A DNA stretch of 64,000 bases, taken from Rostratula benghalensis (taxonomy: Eukaryota > Chordata > Aves > Charadriiformes > Rostratulidae). Position numbers and translations under genes: made by a program. The stretch spans positions 1 to 64,000 of the forward strand of contig VXAI01000091.1 in assembly GCA_013399305.1 (NCBI GenBank), given 5' to 3'. Of the stretch, positions 15,101 to 22,632 are shown in pieces (position 1 is the first letter of the stretch; the number at the start of each line of letters is the position of its first letter). The notes below the pieces were generated by a model. The model saw only the letters and a program-made list of their open reading frames with translations. It was not told where the DNA came from and did not search any database.

Positions 15101-16853
15101 TGCTCTATAATAAAAGCAGGAAAGTGTCTTTACTCTCCATAATCTCAAAAGAATATGGTACTGTTAAGCCCCAGACTGTACATCAATGCTCTCTTCACTG
15201 GATACTCTCTAGTGACAGTAGGTTCATGCACGATGGAAAAAATGCCTCCGAGAAAGAGTGGCTCCAAAGCTTGTCCTGCAACAGGGTTATGCAGCTCCTA
15301 CCAACACAAAAGTTTCACTTCTCCAATTAAAAGGTACGTACCCTTCCAGGAAGAACAACCGCTTTAACCACTCTTGATACTCCAAGGTCATACAGACAGA
15401 GAACACTTCCCTCTGCTTCTTCCAACCCAACCAGCAGCCCAGTTCTCTTCTGCCAGAAAAACTCCTTTACCACACGGACAGTGGGAGGCTGCTCATTTAC
15501 TCCACTGAAACGGTACGCAGAGACACGCTCTCCTGTCACAGAGTTCACCACCTCAAGGTGAGGACCACATGTCAAGCACACAAAGCCATTTCTCCCTGCA
15601 AGAAACAAAGCCAGCTAAAGCAAATATCCCATGGAAGTCTGAAAACAGCTAAAAAAAAATAATCAATCACAGTCAGTGCTCCTTGCCTTCAATAAATTAC
15701 CTAACCTTCTTATTTTGCATTTCTACCTGTCATTCCCACACTGAAGAATCTGGATTGTTTGGGATCAAGTTTACAACACCTTGATCTGTAGTCTTTATAC
15801 CATGGTTGCCTTGGGTTTGATAGAAATCATCCAAATACTTCCAGGAATACAAGCCTTAAAGCGTACTCCTCACACCAGGCATCTACGCCAATTCATTCCT
15901 GGTTTATTAATTCTTCTTGACACAGGCCTTGGGCAAGGATTTGGACTTCAACAAGAGACTATCCTAAAATGGGCACTGTGTGAGTAAATTGAAACTTTCA
16001 GATGGGCTGATCACAGGAAGAACTGAATGCATGTTGTTTCACTGAACTACTTCAAGCTCCAAGGAAGAATTGACTCAATCACTGCATTTGCAGTCAAGCA
16101 GATGGTTTCTACCTGGTCTTAACAGAAGCCGAGACATCCAGACAGGCACCCAGCTCTACTTTCAGCTCACCTCCAAAGTCAACTACCTAATCTGCTTAGC
16201 CACTTTCAGCAGCTCTCAACTGGGTACTCATCTGCCTCCTATTAGATACTTTGGAAATAGGGCTGCAGTGCTTCACAGTGTTACCCTCTTTCCTTCTGTT
16301 TTGATTCAGAAAAGGAGACAAAAAAACAGAGGAGTTTGCTCTGTAACGCTGTAGGAGAACTATTTATGCAGCTGATGTTACAATGGTCATTGAGCTGCTG
16401 CAAATAAACACCCCCCAAAACAACCCTATTTCTTTTTTGAAACCTGCCTGTTCTTGAGCTAAAAATTGAGGAGGGGTCACCGACTCAGCATGTTTAAGGG
16501 AATTATTTTAATAGCACAAGATTGGTGCAGGTTGTTGTTACTTCTAAGTTTAACTATTCTCACGTTTTAATATTAGCATTTTTAAGTGTTAAAGCATCGT
16601 TTTTGTTCTCTCTAAACCTGACGCATCTTCAATGCGCCAACCTGACACAGTTGATACTATGACCTGAGGTTTCAGTTAACCTCTGGAAAAAATAACTGTA
16701 TATCAAGACCAAATTTAAAGGAAAATGCTCACCTCCAGAAAACTTCCCGCACAGCACAGAATCGAGCGTTATCTCATCTTCCCCAAGTGCCTGAAGAGTC
16801 ACCTCCGGGAACTGCAGCAGACTGCTTGTTACCTGAGCCGTTAGGTCTCGCAT
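35..16853 (-). CDS. AHCTF1: AHCTF1 (ELYS nucleoporin), N-terminal part, 15 coding exons, 3' end outside window
   Basis: ELYS binds chromatin and nucleosomes and recruits the Nup107-160 complex to start nuclear-pore assembly after mitosis; it also acts at kinetochores and the nuclear rim. I joined exons 2-16 by GT-AG sites and matching phases. Coding lengths of 121, 254, 181, 208, 117, 85, 151, 133, 182, 62, 129, 91, 90, 141 and 105 bases total 2050, or 683 codons plus one base, with no stop. The product starts [20 protein letters not shown] and aligns collinearly with vertebrate ELYS from memory. Exons 2-11 (residues 1-498) match the N-terminal seven-bladed beta-propeller; exons 12-16 begin the alpha-helical domain. 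Human ELYS is about 2266 residues, so roughly the first 30 percent is here. The AT-hook C-terminus lies beyond the left edge. The start Met is secure because exon 2 opens with an in-frame TGA two codons upstream. Confidence 0.97.
140..912 (-). other. AHCTF1 intron 15, no further feature seen
   Basis: AT-rich intron sequence with no repeat I recognise. The 17-base T tract on the minus strand (159-143) forms the polypyrimidine tract for exon 16. Confidence 0.85.
913..1053 (-). CDS. AHCTF1: AHCTF1 exon 15
   Basis: 141 bases, acceptor GAAAAG|GTG and donor AAAAAG|GTTTGT. It encodes [20 protein letters not shown] and [20 protein letters not shown]. The motif [12 protein letters not shown] matches human ELYS. 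The donor GTTTGT is the same weak type as in exon 8. Confidence 0.94.
1217..1306 (-). CDS. AHCTF1: AHCTF1 exon 14
   Basis: 90 bases, acceptor TTAAAG|AG and donor ATAT|GTGAGT. It encodes [20 protein letters not shown] and STKDEFDQI, in phase between exons 13 and 15. The intron to exon 13 is only 88 bases. Confidence 0.94.
1395..1485 (-). CDS. AHCTF1: AHCTF1 exon 13
   Basis: 91 bases, acceptor TGTTTAG|GAG and donor CTGAAG|GTAACG. It encodes [20 protein letters not shown] and [10 protein letters not shown], matching human [20 protein letters not shown]. This is alpha-helical domain sequence. Confidence 0.94.
1486..3136 (-). other. AHCTF1 intron 12
   Basis: No exon, repeat family or RNA gene is recognised. 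Open frames on both strands at 2518-3001 overlap each other and have no domain resemblance. Confidence 0.8.
3137..3265 (-). CDS. AHCTF1: AHCTF1 exon 12
   Basis: 129 bases, exactly 43 codons, acceptor GTTTCAG|AC and donor AGTCAG|GTGAGT. It encodes [20 protein letters not shown] and [20 protein letters not shown], the first piece after the propeller. It is phase 0 at both ends, so it could be skipped without a frameshift. Confidence 0.95.
3266..4054 (-). other. AHCTF1 intron 11, nothing recognised
   Basis: Intron between exons 12 and 11 with no repeat or exon that I recognise. A pyrimidine-rich tract precedes exon 12's acceptor. Confidence 0.8.
4055..4116 (-). CDS. AHCTF1: AHCTF1 exon 11
   Basis: 62 bases, acceptor TCTGCAG|AT and donor AAGGAG|GTGATC. 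It encodes [20 protein letters not shown] plus E and closes the propeller at about residue 498, close to the boundary (residue 494) of the ELYS fragment used in published structural work. Confidence 0.95.
4236..4530 (-). mobile_element. CR1 LINE 3' fragment in AHCTF1 intron 10
   Basis: The minus strand gives the CR1 3' region with peptide remnants [16 protein letters not shown] and the diagnostic GATGATCTCCAGAGGTCCC-like block near the 3' end. It is 5'-truncated, lies in sense orientation relative to AHCTF1, and starts about 120 bases past the exon 10 donor. Confidence 0.9.
4650..4831 (-). CDS. AHCTF1: AHCTF1 exon 10
   Basis: 182 bases, acceptor CTTCCAG|G and donor TTTTG|GTAGGT. It encodes [39 protein letters not shown] and [14 protein letters not shown], very similar to human ELYS. 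The frame stays open through the donor into a same-strand CR1 (4236-4530), producing a 179-residue read-through frame that is not part of the normal protein. Confidence 0.95.
4919..5051 (-). CDS. AHCTF1: AHCTF1 exon 9
   Basis: 133 bases, acceptor TTTTGCAG|TA and donor CTGAG|GTAGAT. It has no long open frame beyond its ends and was found by phase and homology. It encodes [19 protein letters not shown] then [19 protein letters not shown], matching human ELYS. It is separated from exon 10 by an 87-base intron. Confidence 0.94.
5052..7076 (-). other. AHCTF1 intron 8
   Basis: About 2 kb between exons 9 and 8. Apart from the CR1 at 5993-6725 the sequence is unique-looking and noncoding. Confidence 0.8.
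5993..6725 (-). mobile_element. CR1 LINE fragment with internal deletion, AHCTF1 intron 8
   Basis: The plus strand shows the reverse complement of the CR1 3' end (agaccatcgagtccaacc) followed by reverse-transcriptase C-terminal sequence (remnant [20 protein letters not shown]). Around 6297 the element jumps from 3' region sequence to a block normally a few hundred bases upstream, showing an internal deletion. Frames are broken. Confidence 0.9.
7077..7227 (-). CDS. AHCTF1: AHCTF1 exon 8
   Basis: 151 bases, acceptor CCCCCAG|GG and donor GAAG|GTTTGT. It encodes residues 323-372: [31 protein letters not shown] and ADREDGINE. The donor GTTTGT is weaker than the other sites, and the length is not a multiple of three, so skipping would shift the frame. 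Confidence 0.95.
8005..8539 (+). mobile_element. CR1 LINE 3' fragment, AHCTF1 intron 7
   Basis: Sense CR1 with [15 protein letters not shown], [24 protein letters not shown] and [12 protein letters not shown] remnants, ending near gatctctagaggtcccttccagc. Opposite orientation to AHCTF1. Only the end of the second open frame and the 3'UTR remain. Confidence 0.92.
8616..8700 (-). CDS. AHCTF1: AHCTF1 exon 7
   Basis: 85 bases, acceptor TTTTTCAG|C and donor TATGAG|GTAAGA. It encodes [18 protein letters not shown] and LASGQVLYE, up to residue 322. It completes the Ser codon left by exon 6 and ends on a codon boundary. A plus-strand CR1 (8005-8539) lies just past its donor. Confidence 0.95.
9050..9533 (+). 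mobile_element. CR1 LINE 3' fragment, AHCTF1 intron 6-7 region, left half of a composite
   Basis: It opens with the CR1 block ggtcgagggaggcgattcta and runs through the C-terminal open-frame and 3'UTR sequence to ttgagcaacctgctcaaagg, where it breaks off without the terminal 3' tail. It lies between AHCTF1 exons 7 and 6 on the opposite strand and abuts a second CR1 segment. Confidence 0.9.
9534..9912 (+). mobile_element. CR1 LINE internal segment (between endonuclease and reverse transcriptase)
   Basis: The translation [55 protein letters not shown] and [16 protein letters not shown] is typical of the CR1 ORF2 stretch upstream of the polymerase. In an intact element this lies 5' of the preceding segment, so order is permuted. 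It shares one open frame (9421-10047) with the left segment. Confidence 0.85.
10095..10211 (-). CDS. AHCTF1: AHCTF1 exon 6
   Basis: 117 bases, acceptor CCTGTAG|G and donor GAAAG|GTGAAT. The translation includes [20 protein letters not shown] and [10 protein letters not shown], matching human [20 protein letters not shown]. The acceptor lies beside an 18-base poly(A) run (10225-10242) that is poly(T) on the sense strand, giving a long polypyrimidine tract. Confidence 0.95.
10212..11270 (-). other. AHCTF1 intron 5, nothing recognised
   Basis: Contains only the A run at 10225-10242 and unremarkable sequence. Open frames of 60-105 codons here show no family resemblance. Confidence 0.8.
11271..11478 (-). 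CDS. AHCTF1: AHCTF1 exon 5
   Basis: 208 bases, acceptor GTGTAG|AT and donor AGAGA|GTAAGT. It encodes residues 186-254 with [30 protein letters not shown] and [17 protein letters not shown], a WD-like propeller blade conserved with human ELYS. It leaves with two bases of a Glu codon. Confidence 0.95.
11479..12210 (-). other. AHCTF1 intron 4, nothing recognised
   Basis: Noncoding sequence between exons 5 and 4; a 109-codon plus-strand open frame runs opposite to the gene with no recognisable domain. Confidence 0.8.
12211..12391 (-). CDS. AHCTF1: AHCTF1 exon 4
   Basis: 181 bases, acceptor CTCTAG|GTAACT and donor TCGG|GTGAGT. It encodes residues 126-185, including [34 protein letters not shown] and [13 protein letters not shown], which match the beta-propeller. 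It ends with one base of a codon completed by exon 5. Confidence 0.95.
12392..15341 (-). other. AHCTF1 intron 3, about 2.9 kb, nothing recognised
   Basis: AT-rich intron between exons 4 and 3. I see no CR1 copy, exon or structured RNA in it. Confidence 0.8.
15342..15595 (-). CDS. AHCTF1: AHCTF1 exon 3
   Basis: 254 bases, acceptor TTGCAG|GG and donor AAGG|GTACGT, encoding about residues 41-125. It contains [39 protein letters not shown] and [19 protein letters not shown], hallmark ELYS propeller strands. It enters in phase 1 (completing a Gly codon) and leaves on a codon boundary. Confidence 0.96.
15596..16732 (-). other. AHCTF1 intron 2, nothing recognised
   Basis: Noncoding sequence between exons 3 and 2 with no identified repeat. 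Confidence 0.8.
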
Positions 16854-16859
16854 TCTTCA
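16733..16859 (-). CDS. AHCTF1: AHCTF1 exon 2 (start codon exon)
   Basis: The exon runs from acceptor TTTCCAG to donor GGAG|GTGAGC. The ATG occupies 16853-16851 and the exon encodes residues 1-40 plus one base. The six bases before the ATG are TGA AGA, an in-frame stop, so no upstream exon can extend the protein in this frame. Residues such as [19 protein letters not shown] are near-identical to human ELYS. The first six exon bases are 5'UTR. Confidence 0.96.
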
Positions 16860-18535
16860 CTGGAAATAAAGAAAAAATTGCAGCAATAGACTCACATCAG
16901 CCAGAATTATTTTTGAGATTGACACAAGTTCCATCAGTATGCAATGAAAAACCTGAGACTATTGCCTGTAACTATTAGGAAAAATTACATCACCAACACG
17001 AAGTGACATAGAGGTACTGACAGATAAATAACAAGAAAATCCTAACACACTGACTTCAGGTCTACTCACACAGGTTACTAATATAGGATCTGAGAAAAAT
17101 CATACTTTAAAAAAAGCCTCTTAGTAACAGGTATAAGTATCCTTTAGTCCTTTCCCTTTAATTTATACGTTATTACTCATTGTCAATTGTCTTCTAACAG
17201 ATTTCACAAATTGTTTGTATCTTGTTCACTTTCAGCATGGTTATTTTGAACATTAAAAATACAAAGTTTTTACATACCTTCACTCTCAAATTCTGCCAGA
17301 AAAAGTACTGTCGATATTTTTACAATACAAGCAACACAGACTTTTATAGCTTTATCAATTAGAAAGCAGTTTTCCACACACTGATGATGTAAACATAACA
17401 GCATGTTAAAAGACTGATTGTATTCTGTACTTAACTTCTCATATTCCCTATTCCAGTCCCTTCCTTCATATTGCCTGTCCTTATCAGATCTCTGTCATAT
17501 TTTACAAAAATGTGTATGCCATTCAGTTTCAACATTTCTGTAGGTGCTCCACTAAGAGTTCACATTTCAGCATGTCAGGATCAATTTTTTATTACAATAT
17601 TTAAAAGCTGGAGGAATTTACAAAATGAAATTGGTGGGTAAATAAGAGATATTCTATACACATGGAAATACAAACTACTGTAAGTAACTGTGGTTTTTAA
17701 GTTCGCTGGCTTACTAAAAAAGCCTCCAGAAAACAAGACAGCTTTAATCATCTTGTTCAAATAGCACTGCTTTCTTCGTGAAGTCTCAAACTGCAGGTAT
17801 TATACACAGTTCACTATTCCTGGGTGTTGCACATGCTGACCAAATGGGGCATCAAGCAGAATCCTTACCCTATATGCTTCAAAAGAGTGCAGCCAGCCAC
17901 TTCAATGTGCACACAAAGCCTAATGGATTAACTGTACCAATACACGTTCACCTGCAAATAAAGTTCTGTGACTGTTTCTTACAGTGCATTCCAGTAACCT
18001 GTTTTCCTTAGAGCATAAGTGGTTACAGCTAATCTTGAAGACAAGACTCTGTGTGCAACACCAAGTTGTTAAAGGGAAATGTTTATAAATAAATAAATAC
18101 AATTTATATGAATTGTGCTTTTCTGAAGAAAGACTGGACATTGGAATCAACTATATTTCAAGTCACAAGCACTCTATTTGAGAATGCATCTCCTGCCAGC
18201 ATGAAAACAACAAGCACATGAAACACAGGAGGTATATGTCAGGATGCCACACTAAGCTTTTTGCTACTTATCATCATTTCAAAGTGACAGCGTGAACTTT
18301 CACGCTGCATCCAGGAGCTCCACAGAGTAAAAAGGCCCACAACTCGACCAACATTCTGGCTTAATTTAATTGCAATGATTTCATGAATATGTTTTATGAG
18401 TTACCTATAGTACCAAATGCTAATACAGATATATTGGATTGGTGAATAGCACCTATTAAATCTTTTAGTCTGCGTTCACTGCTGCTCCTGTCACTGAGCA
18501 CTTCAGGAAAGTACTTAGCTCTGTCTTCTTTACAT

Positions 18536-19010
18536 GCTCCCTTTAGGTGTTCATATGCATTGGGAGATGCCCCCTGAGCCTTCTCTTCTCCAGGCTGAAT
18601 GGTCCCAGCCCTCTCAACCTTTCATCACAGAAGAAATGCTCCAGTCCCTTCTAACCATCTGGCCCTTTGCTGCACTCTCTCCAGTACCTCTGTATCTCTC
18701 TTGTGAGATTAGGGAGCCCAGAACAGGACACAGCACTTGAGGTGTGGCCTCACCACTGCTTATTAGAGGAAGGACCACTTCCCCTGACCTGCTGGTAATG
18801 CACTTCCTCGTGCAGACCAGGCTATCCTCAGCCACGTTTGCCACAAGGGCACATTCCCACCTCACCATCAACTCAGCGTCTGCACCCTCAGTCTTCTCTC
18901 CAAAGGTGCTCTCCAGCTGGGCAGCCCCTAGCACAAACCAATGCATGGGGTTGTTTCTCCCCAGGTGCAAGACTTTACACTTCCCCTCACTGAGCACTCA
19001 AGAAAAACTT
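18536..19010 (-). mobile_element. CR1 LINE fragment, older subfamily, AHCTF1 intron 1
   Basis: Reverse-complement CR1 sequence includes ctccaggctgaatggtcccagccctctcaacc and the block cttgaggtgtggcctcacca, with a degraded frame containing KCKVLHLGRNNPMHW. The CR1 3' end is missing. In sense orientation relative to AHCTF1. Confidence 0.88.
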
Positions 19011-20576
19011 AACTGCATACACTCCTGCCTTTGCCACTGCCTACCAGGACCGGCCAAGAGCACACCTGAACCATTCATGTAACTTCAAGTTTAATCACGC
19101 CACAATTATTAACTGCATATAAAAGCAAGTGAAAATGCTAGTGCATCAGGCACACCTGGGTTTCCTCTAGTAAGCCAATGGGCATTCTGAAGATTTTCTT
19201 TTCTAGACATCTGGATTGGAAATATGGAACTAGGAAGATAAATTCCATAATAGATTACAAACAATATATATAGTCATCTGGCTGTTGGGATGTTCTACTT
19301 GCATTCTGCCAAGTTAAACCAAGGATTACTGAAAAATCAAAACAGTGATAAAACAGATAGAATTGGCTTAAAAGCACGAAATCTTTCCTTTAAGAGAGCA
19401 TTTCTGCTCTATTTGAAGATGAAATATATTCACATTCCTATTTCTGTCTGTTAGAAGTCAGATTAGTGTAAAATACTACAGGCATATTCCACATTCAGAA
19501 GAGAATCCAGCCTCCCAACTGTATCCTACGTCAAAGTGGTCTGTGTACAAGTTGCAAAAATTACCATTCTTCTTCACCCTAGGTACAGCAGACTTCTAAA
19601 CTTCACAAACTAGTTCCAAACAAAGGAACATGCCACAAGTCATAGACTGATGACAGTTTTCTTCAATAAAAACATGTTGGGAAAAAAAAAAAAAGAAAAA
19701 AGTAGAAAAAGAGAAATTGCACATTCCAGCAGAATCACATAGAGCCAAGTCAGACTTCTGGGATGTCAGTTTTCACTGACAGTAGTACATGAAAATCCAT
19801 TTCAAAGGTCAACAATGCTATGGGCTTCCTGAAGAAAATGCTAAAAATATGGCTAGCTGCAGCTGAAGAGGTGTTTTCACAAAATATTTTGACTTCACTG
19901 CCACCAGAAGAGAGGACCTGCTGCTGCCTCCCATCTCTTCATCCACTCCTTGGTTCTACTACTGTGCACTTGTGGCTCACCTTGCACTGCCCTGAGCACT
20001 TCTTAGAGCACTTTATGAGCCAAGTAACTCCCTAAGCAGATAGCAAACTCACCCGGAAAAGCAGGTAGTGTTGCAGCAGCTTAGAGAGTTCAAATGCCTT
20101 TCAGAGGGAACCAGCAAACAGAAAAGGTGGCACAAGGAAGGAGGCGGGACAGTGCACTGGGAAGAAGGAGAGGGAATTTGTCCGTCTCCGGTTTGTGGCA
20201 GTCAGCCCGTATGCTAGCTCACACTCGGGTGGAACGACACCATCAGTTTGCAGGGAGACCTAAAGGGCCCTTTACTTTTGCAAAGGGCACCACCCAGGAC
20301 ACACTCAGGCACCTTTTACCCCCTCTGGCAGGGAGAGGCTCCCTGTCTCACTGAGAAAGGCTGCAGCTGACAGCCATCGTTCCTTCATTCAGCCAGAGGT
20401 GGAAGCTGAAGTGACTTCAGAGGAGTGTTAACTGGTGATCAGAGAACAGACAACACTGTGGGATGCTATTCAGGTCACATTTTCTAAGGAAACAGGACCA
20501 AGAGTGGAAAGAAGCCAAAAAAGAAGAAATTGAGGAAAAACTAAGTACAAATTCCAGAATCACAATGAAGAGGAAG

Positions 20577-20690
20577 GCCTTCCAAAAATCACTGGAGGTC
20601 ATCTGGTCCAGCCCCCTTGCTCGAGGCAGGGCTGCCTACAGCAGGCTGCCCAGGACCACATCCAGGCGCCTTTTGCGTACCTAATTCTGA
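20577..20690 (-). mobile_element. short CR1 LINE 3' remnant
   Basis: The plus-strand block tcactggaggtcatctggtccagccccctt followed by gcaggctgcccaggaccacatcc is a CR1 3' region in reverse orientation. Only about 110 bases are recognisable. Confidence 0.75.
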
Positions 20691-22197
20691 AACATACTTT
20701 GACAAAGAGCAACCTGATGAGCTGAACTGCAAAAACATTTGCAATATGCAATAGGCCCAGTTTTGTGGTGACTCTCTCCTGTCAGTTTGTGTTCTCTCCA
20801 CCACACAAGTAAAGGCTTGTCACCATTGGTTCTCTAAAACAGCTTACTAGGTAGAAGACACAACATTAATAAAAGTCTGATTATGTTTGTTTCCCTGTCT
20901 CAAAAGAGTAAACCCAGGCAAATCAATGCAGGAGGAACAGTTGATGCAGTAGGTAAACGAGGAGCTGTTCTCAGCAGAACAGGGTACGGTCCTGTGTGCC
21001 CAAACACCTGTGCCAGCTGCCAGCCAGGACTGACTCAACCATCAGAGGAATGCCTGAACTATCCCAGTTAGCCTTATGCCCTAAATGGAATTCAGCATTC
21101 CCAACACAATTATGATCCTAATTTTCCCATAATTTTACCAAACGTGATCGGGAAGCAGTTATTAGACCTGAAAGAGTGACACCACGCGCTTCCTTTCTAC
21201 TGGCAGAAGCTCCAGACCTGGAGTAATAGTTTGCCACGGAAAAAACCAAGCATTTCTGAGTCAGCAGCTTTGCCACGTGATGCATGCTTCATGCAAAAAA
21301 ATCAAGAGATTCCACCCCCCACCCCAAAGAAAAAAAAGCACTGGGTTCCTGTAAAGCTGTGCTCTCCCCATTAAACGCAGTCCTCTTCCCGCGATCGCTG
21401 CAGACCGCCAATTTCCCGCCTCCTTCTGGAAAACCACACAGAAAGGGGAGGAGGACGGGGGGGGAAAAAAGAAGGCAAGAAAATAATATTAGAAAAAAAG
21501 ACAAACCCTTCAAAAAAAGTGACGGAAGGACCGGGATGCGGGGGCCAGGCAGCGGGTGACTGGGAAACAGTGGAACCTCCCGGCGGCAGCCGCCAGATCT
21601 CCCACGCCCCCCGGCCTCTGACGGCCGCCTCCCGGCTGCCGAGCCTCACACGCCGACGCCGTCGCCTCCCATGTGCGCCGCCCAGGCCTCCTCGCCGGCC
21701 GCTCCGACCTCTCCCCACCGCGGCCGGGCCACGTGTAGCAGGGCACGGCGCGGCAGTCCGGGGGTCACTTACATAAGGAGCAGGGCCCACCGAAGGCCCG
21801 GGCTGCGCCGGCCTACTCCGCCTCCGGAGCGCCCGGTACCTGCTGCTACCAGCGAAGGAAGGTCCCCACCGCTGCCTTCTCCCCGCGCCGCTCCCTCCTG
21901 CCCGCCCACCCCCGCCCGTTTTTTGTTTTTTTTTACCCTGGTACGTGCCGATGAGGGCGGCAGCATCTCCCGCAACGGTTAACAGCGGCCTCCGCCAGTG
22001 GCGGGCCCGCAGCGGCCGCACCGCCCCTCGCGCTCCTGCGCAACCCAGCGCGCCCCGCGCCGCGCTCCACCTCCTGCGCTGCCGCCGCCGCCGCCGCGCG
22101 CGCCCCGAGCCGTTCGTTCCGCTCCGCACTGCTCCCCCTCGCCCCGGCGCGCGCAGCACCCACCTCGCTCGCGTACCCGCCGCGCGGGGGGCGAAGC

Positions 22198-22231
22198 GGT
22201 GGCGGGGGTGGTGGTGGCGGGGGTGGTGGTG
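22198..22231 (+). repeat. G-rich GGTGGCGGGGGTGGT tandem repeat, possible G-quadruplex
   Basis: Two copies of ggtggcgggggtggtg stand in tandem, giving many closely spaced G runs on the plus strand. It sits inside the promoter island near the TCTCGCGAGA element. Confidence 0.6.
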
Positions 22232-22235
22232 TTCT

Positions 22236-22245
22236 TCTCGCGAGA
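22236..22245. promoter_or_regulatory. TCTCGCGAGA palindromic core-promoter element
   Basis: A perfect copy of the TCTCGCGAGA palindrome lies between the G-rich tract and the E2F/CHR cluster. This element drives TATA-less CpG-island promoters, often bidirectionally; Kaiso (ZBTB33) and other CGCG binders recognise related sequence. Match is exact; function is inferred from position. Confidence 0.7.
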
Positions 22246-22258
22246 GCGACCACTGCCA

Positions 22259-22284
22259 CCGCGGGAATTTTCAAATTGGCGGGA
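22259..22284 (-). promoter_or_regulatory. E2F / CHR-like cell-cycle element cluster
   Basis: On the minus strand TCCCGCCAATTTGAA (22284-22270) joins an E2F-like TCCCGCC, a CCAAT box and a CHR-like TTTGAA. A second E2F-like TTCCCGC follows at 22267-22261. CDE/CHR and E2F sites give G1/S or G2/M periodic expression through DREAM and E2F complexes, which suits a postmitotic pore-assembly factor. Spacing is not the canonical four bases, so CHR function is tentative. Confidence 0.55.
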
Positions 22285-22387
22285 CCAGGCCCCGGCTCTG
22301 GCCACCACCGGACTACGTGTTCCAGCGTGCCACGCCACCAGCCCCTTTCCGCTAACAACGTTCCGGTACGGCCCAGCTTAGCGCGGG

Positions 22388-22406
22388 GCACGCCGGGAAC
22401 TGTAGT
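22388..22406 (-). promoter_or_regulatory. ZNF143/THAP11 (SBS)-type motif
   Basis: The minus strand reads ACTACAGTTCCCGGCGTGC, differing at a few bases from the well-known ACTACAATTCCCAGCATGC element bound by ZNF143 and associated THAP11/HCF1. It lies at the upstream edge of the CpG island, where a core-promoter element for minus-strand transcription is expected. This motif is frequent at constitutive and bidirectional promoters. Confidence 0.75.
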
Positions 22407-22632
22407 TCTTGGCCTACTACAGCCCCCGTCTCTTTCGCGGGGGGTAGGAGCGGCACCATTTTGCTTCGGTTCCCCAGCGGCCACCTCAGCCGCTGGGGAG
22501 TCCCGAACAGGGGCGGCCCCAGAGCCCACAGGGAACACTCCCACCCATGGCAAAAGCACAGACTCAGTGCACTCCCTTGTGCACCTTGCACTGTGGGGTC
22601 AGGCCTCCTCCCAGTCCCACCAAAGGGGAACC

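Larger units (their letters stand above)
16860..21369 (-). other. AHCTF1 intron 1 (inferred)
   Basis: From the exon 2 acceptor to the CpG island. It holds the CR1 copies at 18536-19010 and 20577-20690. The rest is AT-rich with no exon recognised. Exon 1's exact end is undecided, so the intron's right boundary is approximate. Confidence 0.7.
21370..22540. promoter_or_regulatory. AHCTF1: CpG island containing AHCTF1 promoter and inferred noncoding exon 1
   Basis: This stretch is strongly GC- and CpG-rich compared with its flanks, with CCG repeats near 22081-22100. It is the only island in the window and lies about 5 kb upstream of AHCTF1 exon 2, which starts with a splice acceptor before the ATG. 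At least one noncoding 5' exon must therefore lie upstream, and this island is the obvious place. Possible minus-strand donors are at 21772 (TAT|GTAAGT) and 21936 (CAGG|GTAAAA); the sequence alone does not choose between them. The long open frames here (up to 262 codons) are expected from GC richness and are not called as genes. Confidence 0.85.

Noticed and set aside
21371..22559. Minus-strand frames of 262 and 208 codons, and several plus-strand frames, in the CpG island
   Set aside because: Arg/Ala/Gly/Pro-rich frames open in several registers at once are expected from high GC; none joins exon 2 in frame, and exon 2 has an in-frame stop before its ATG.
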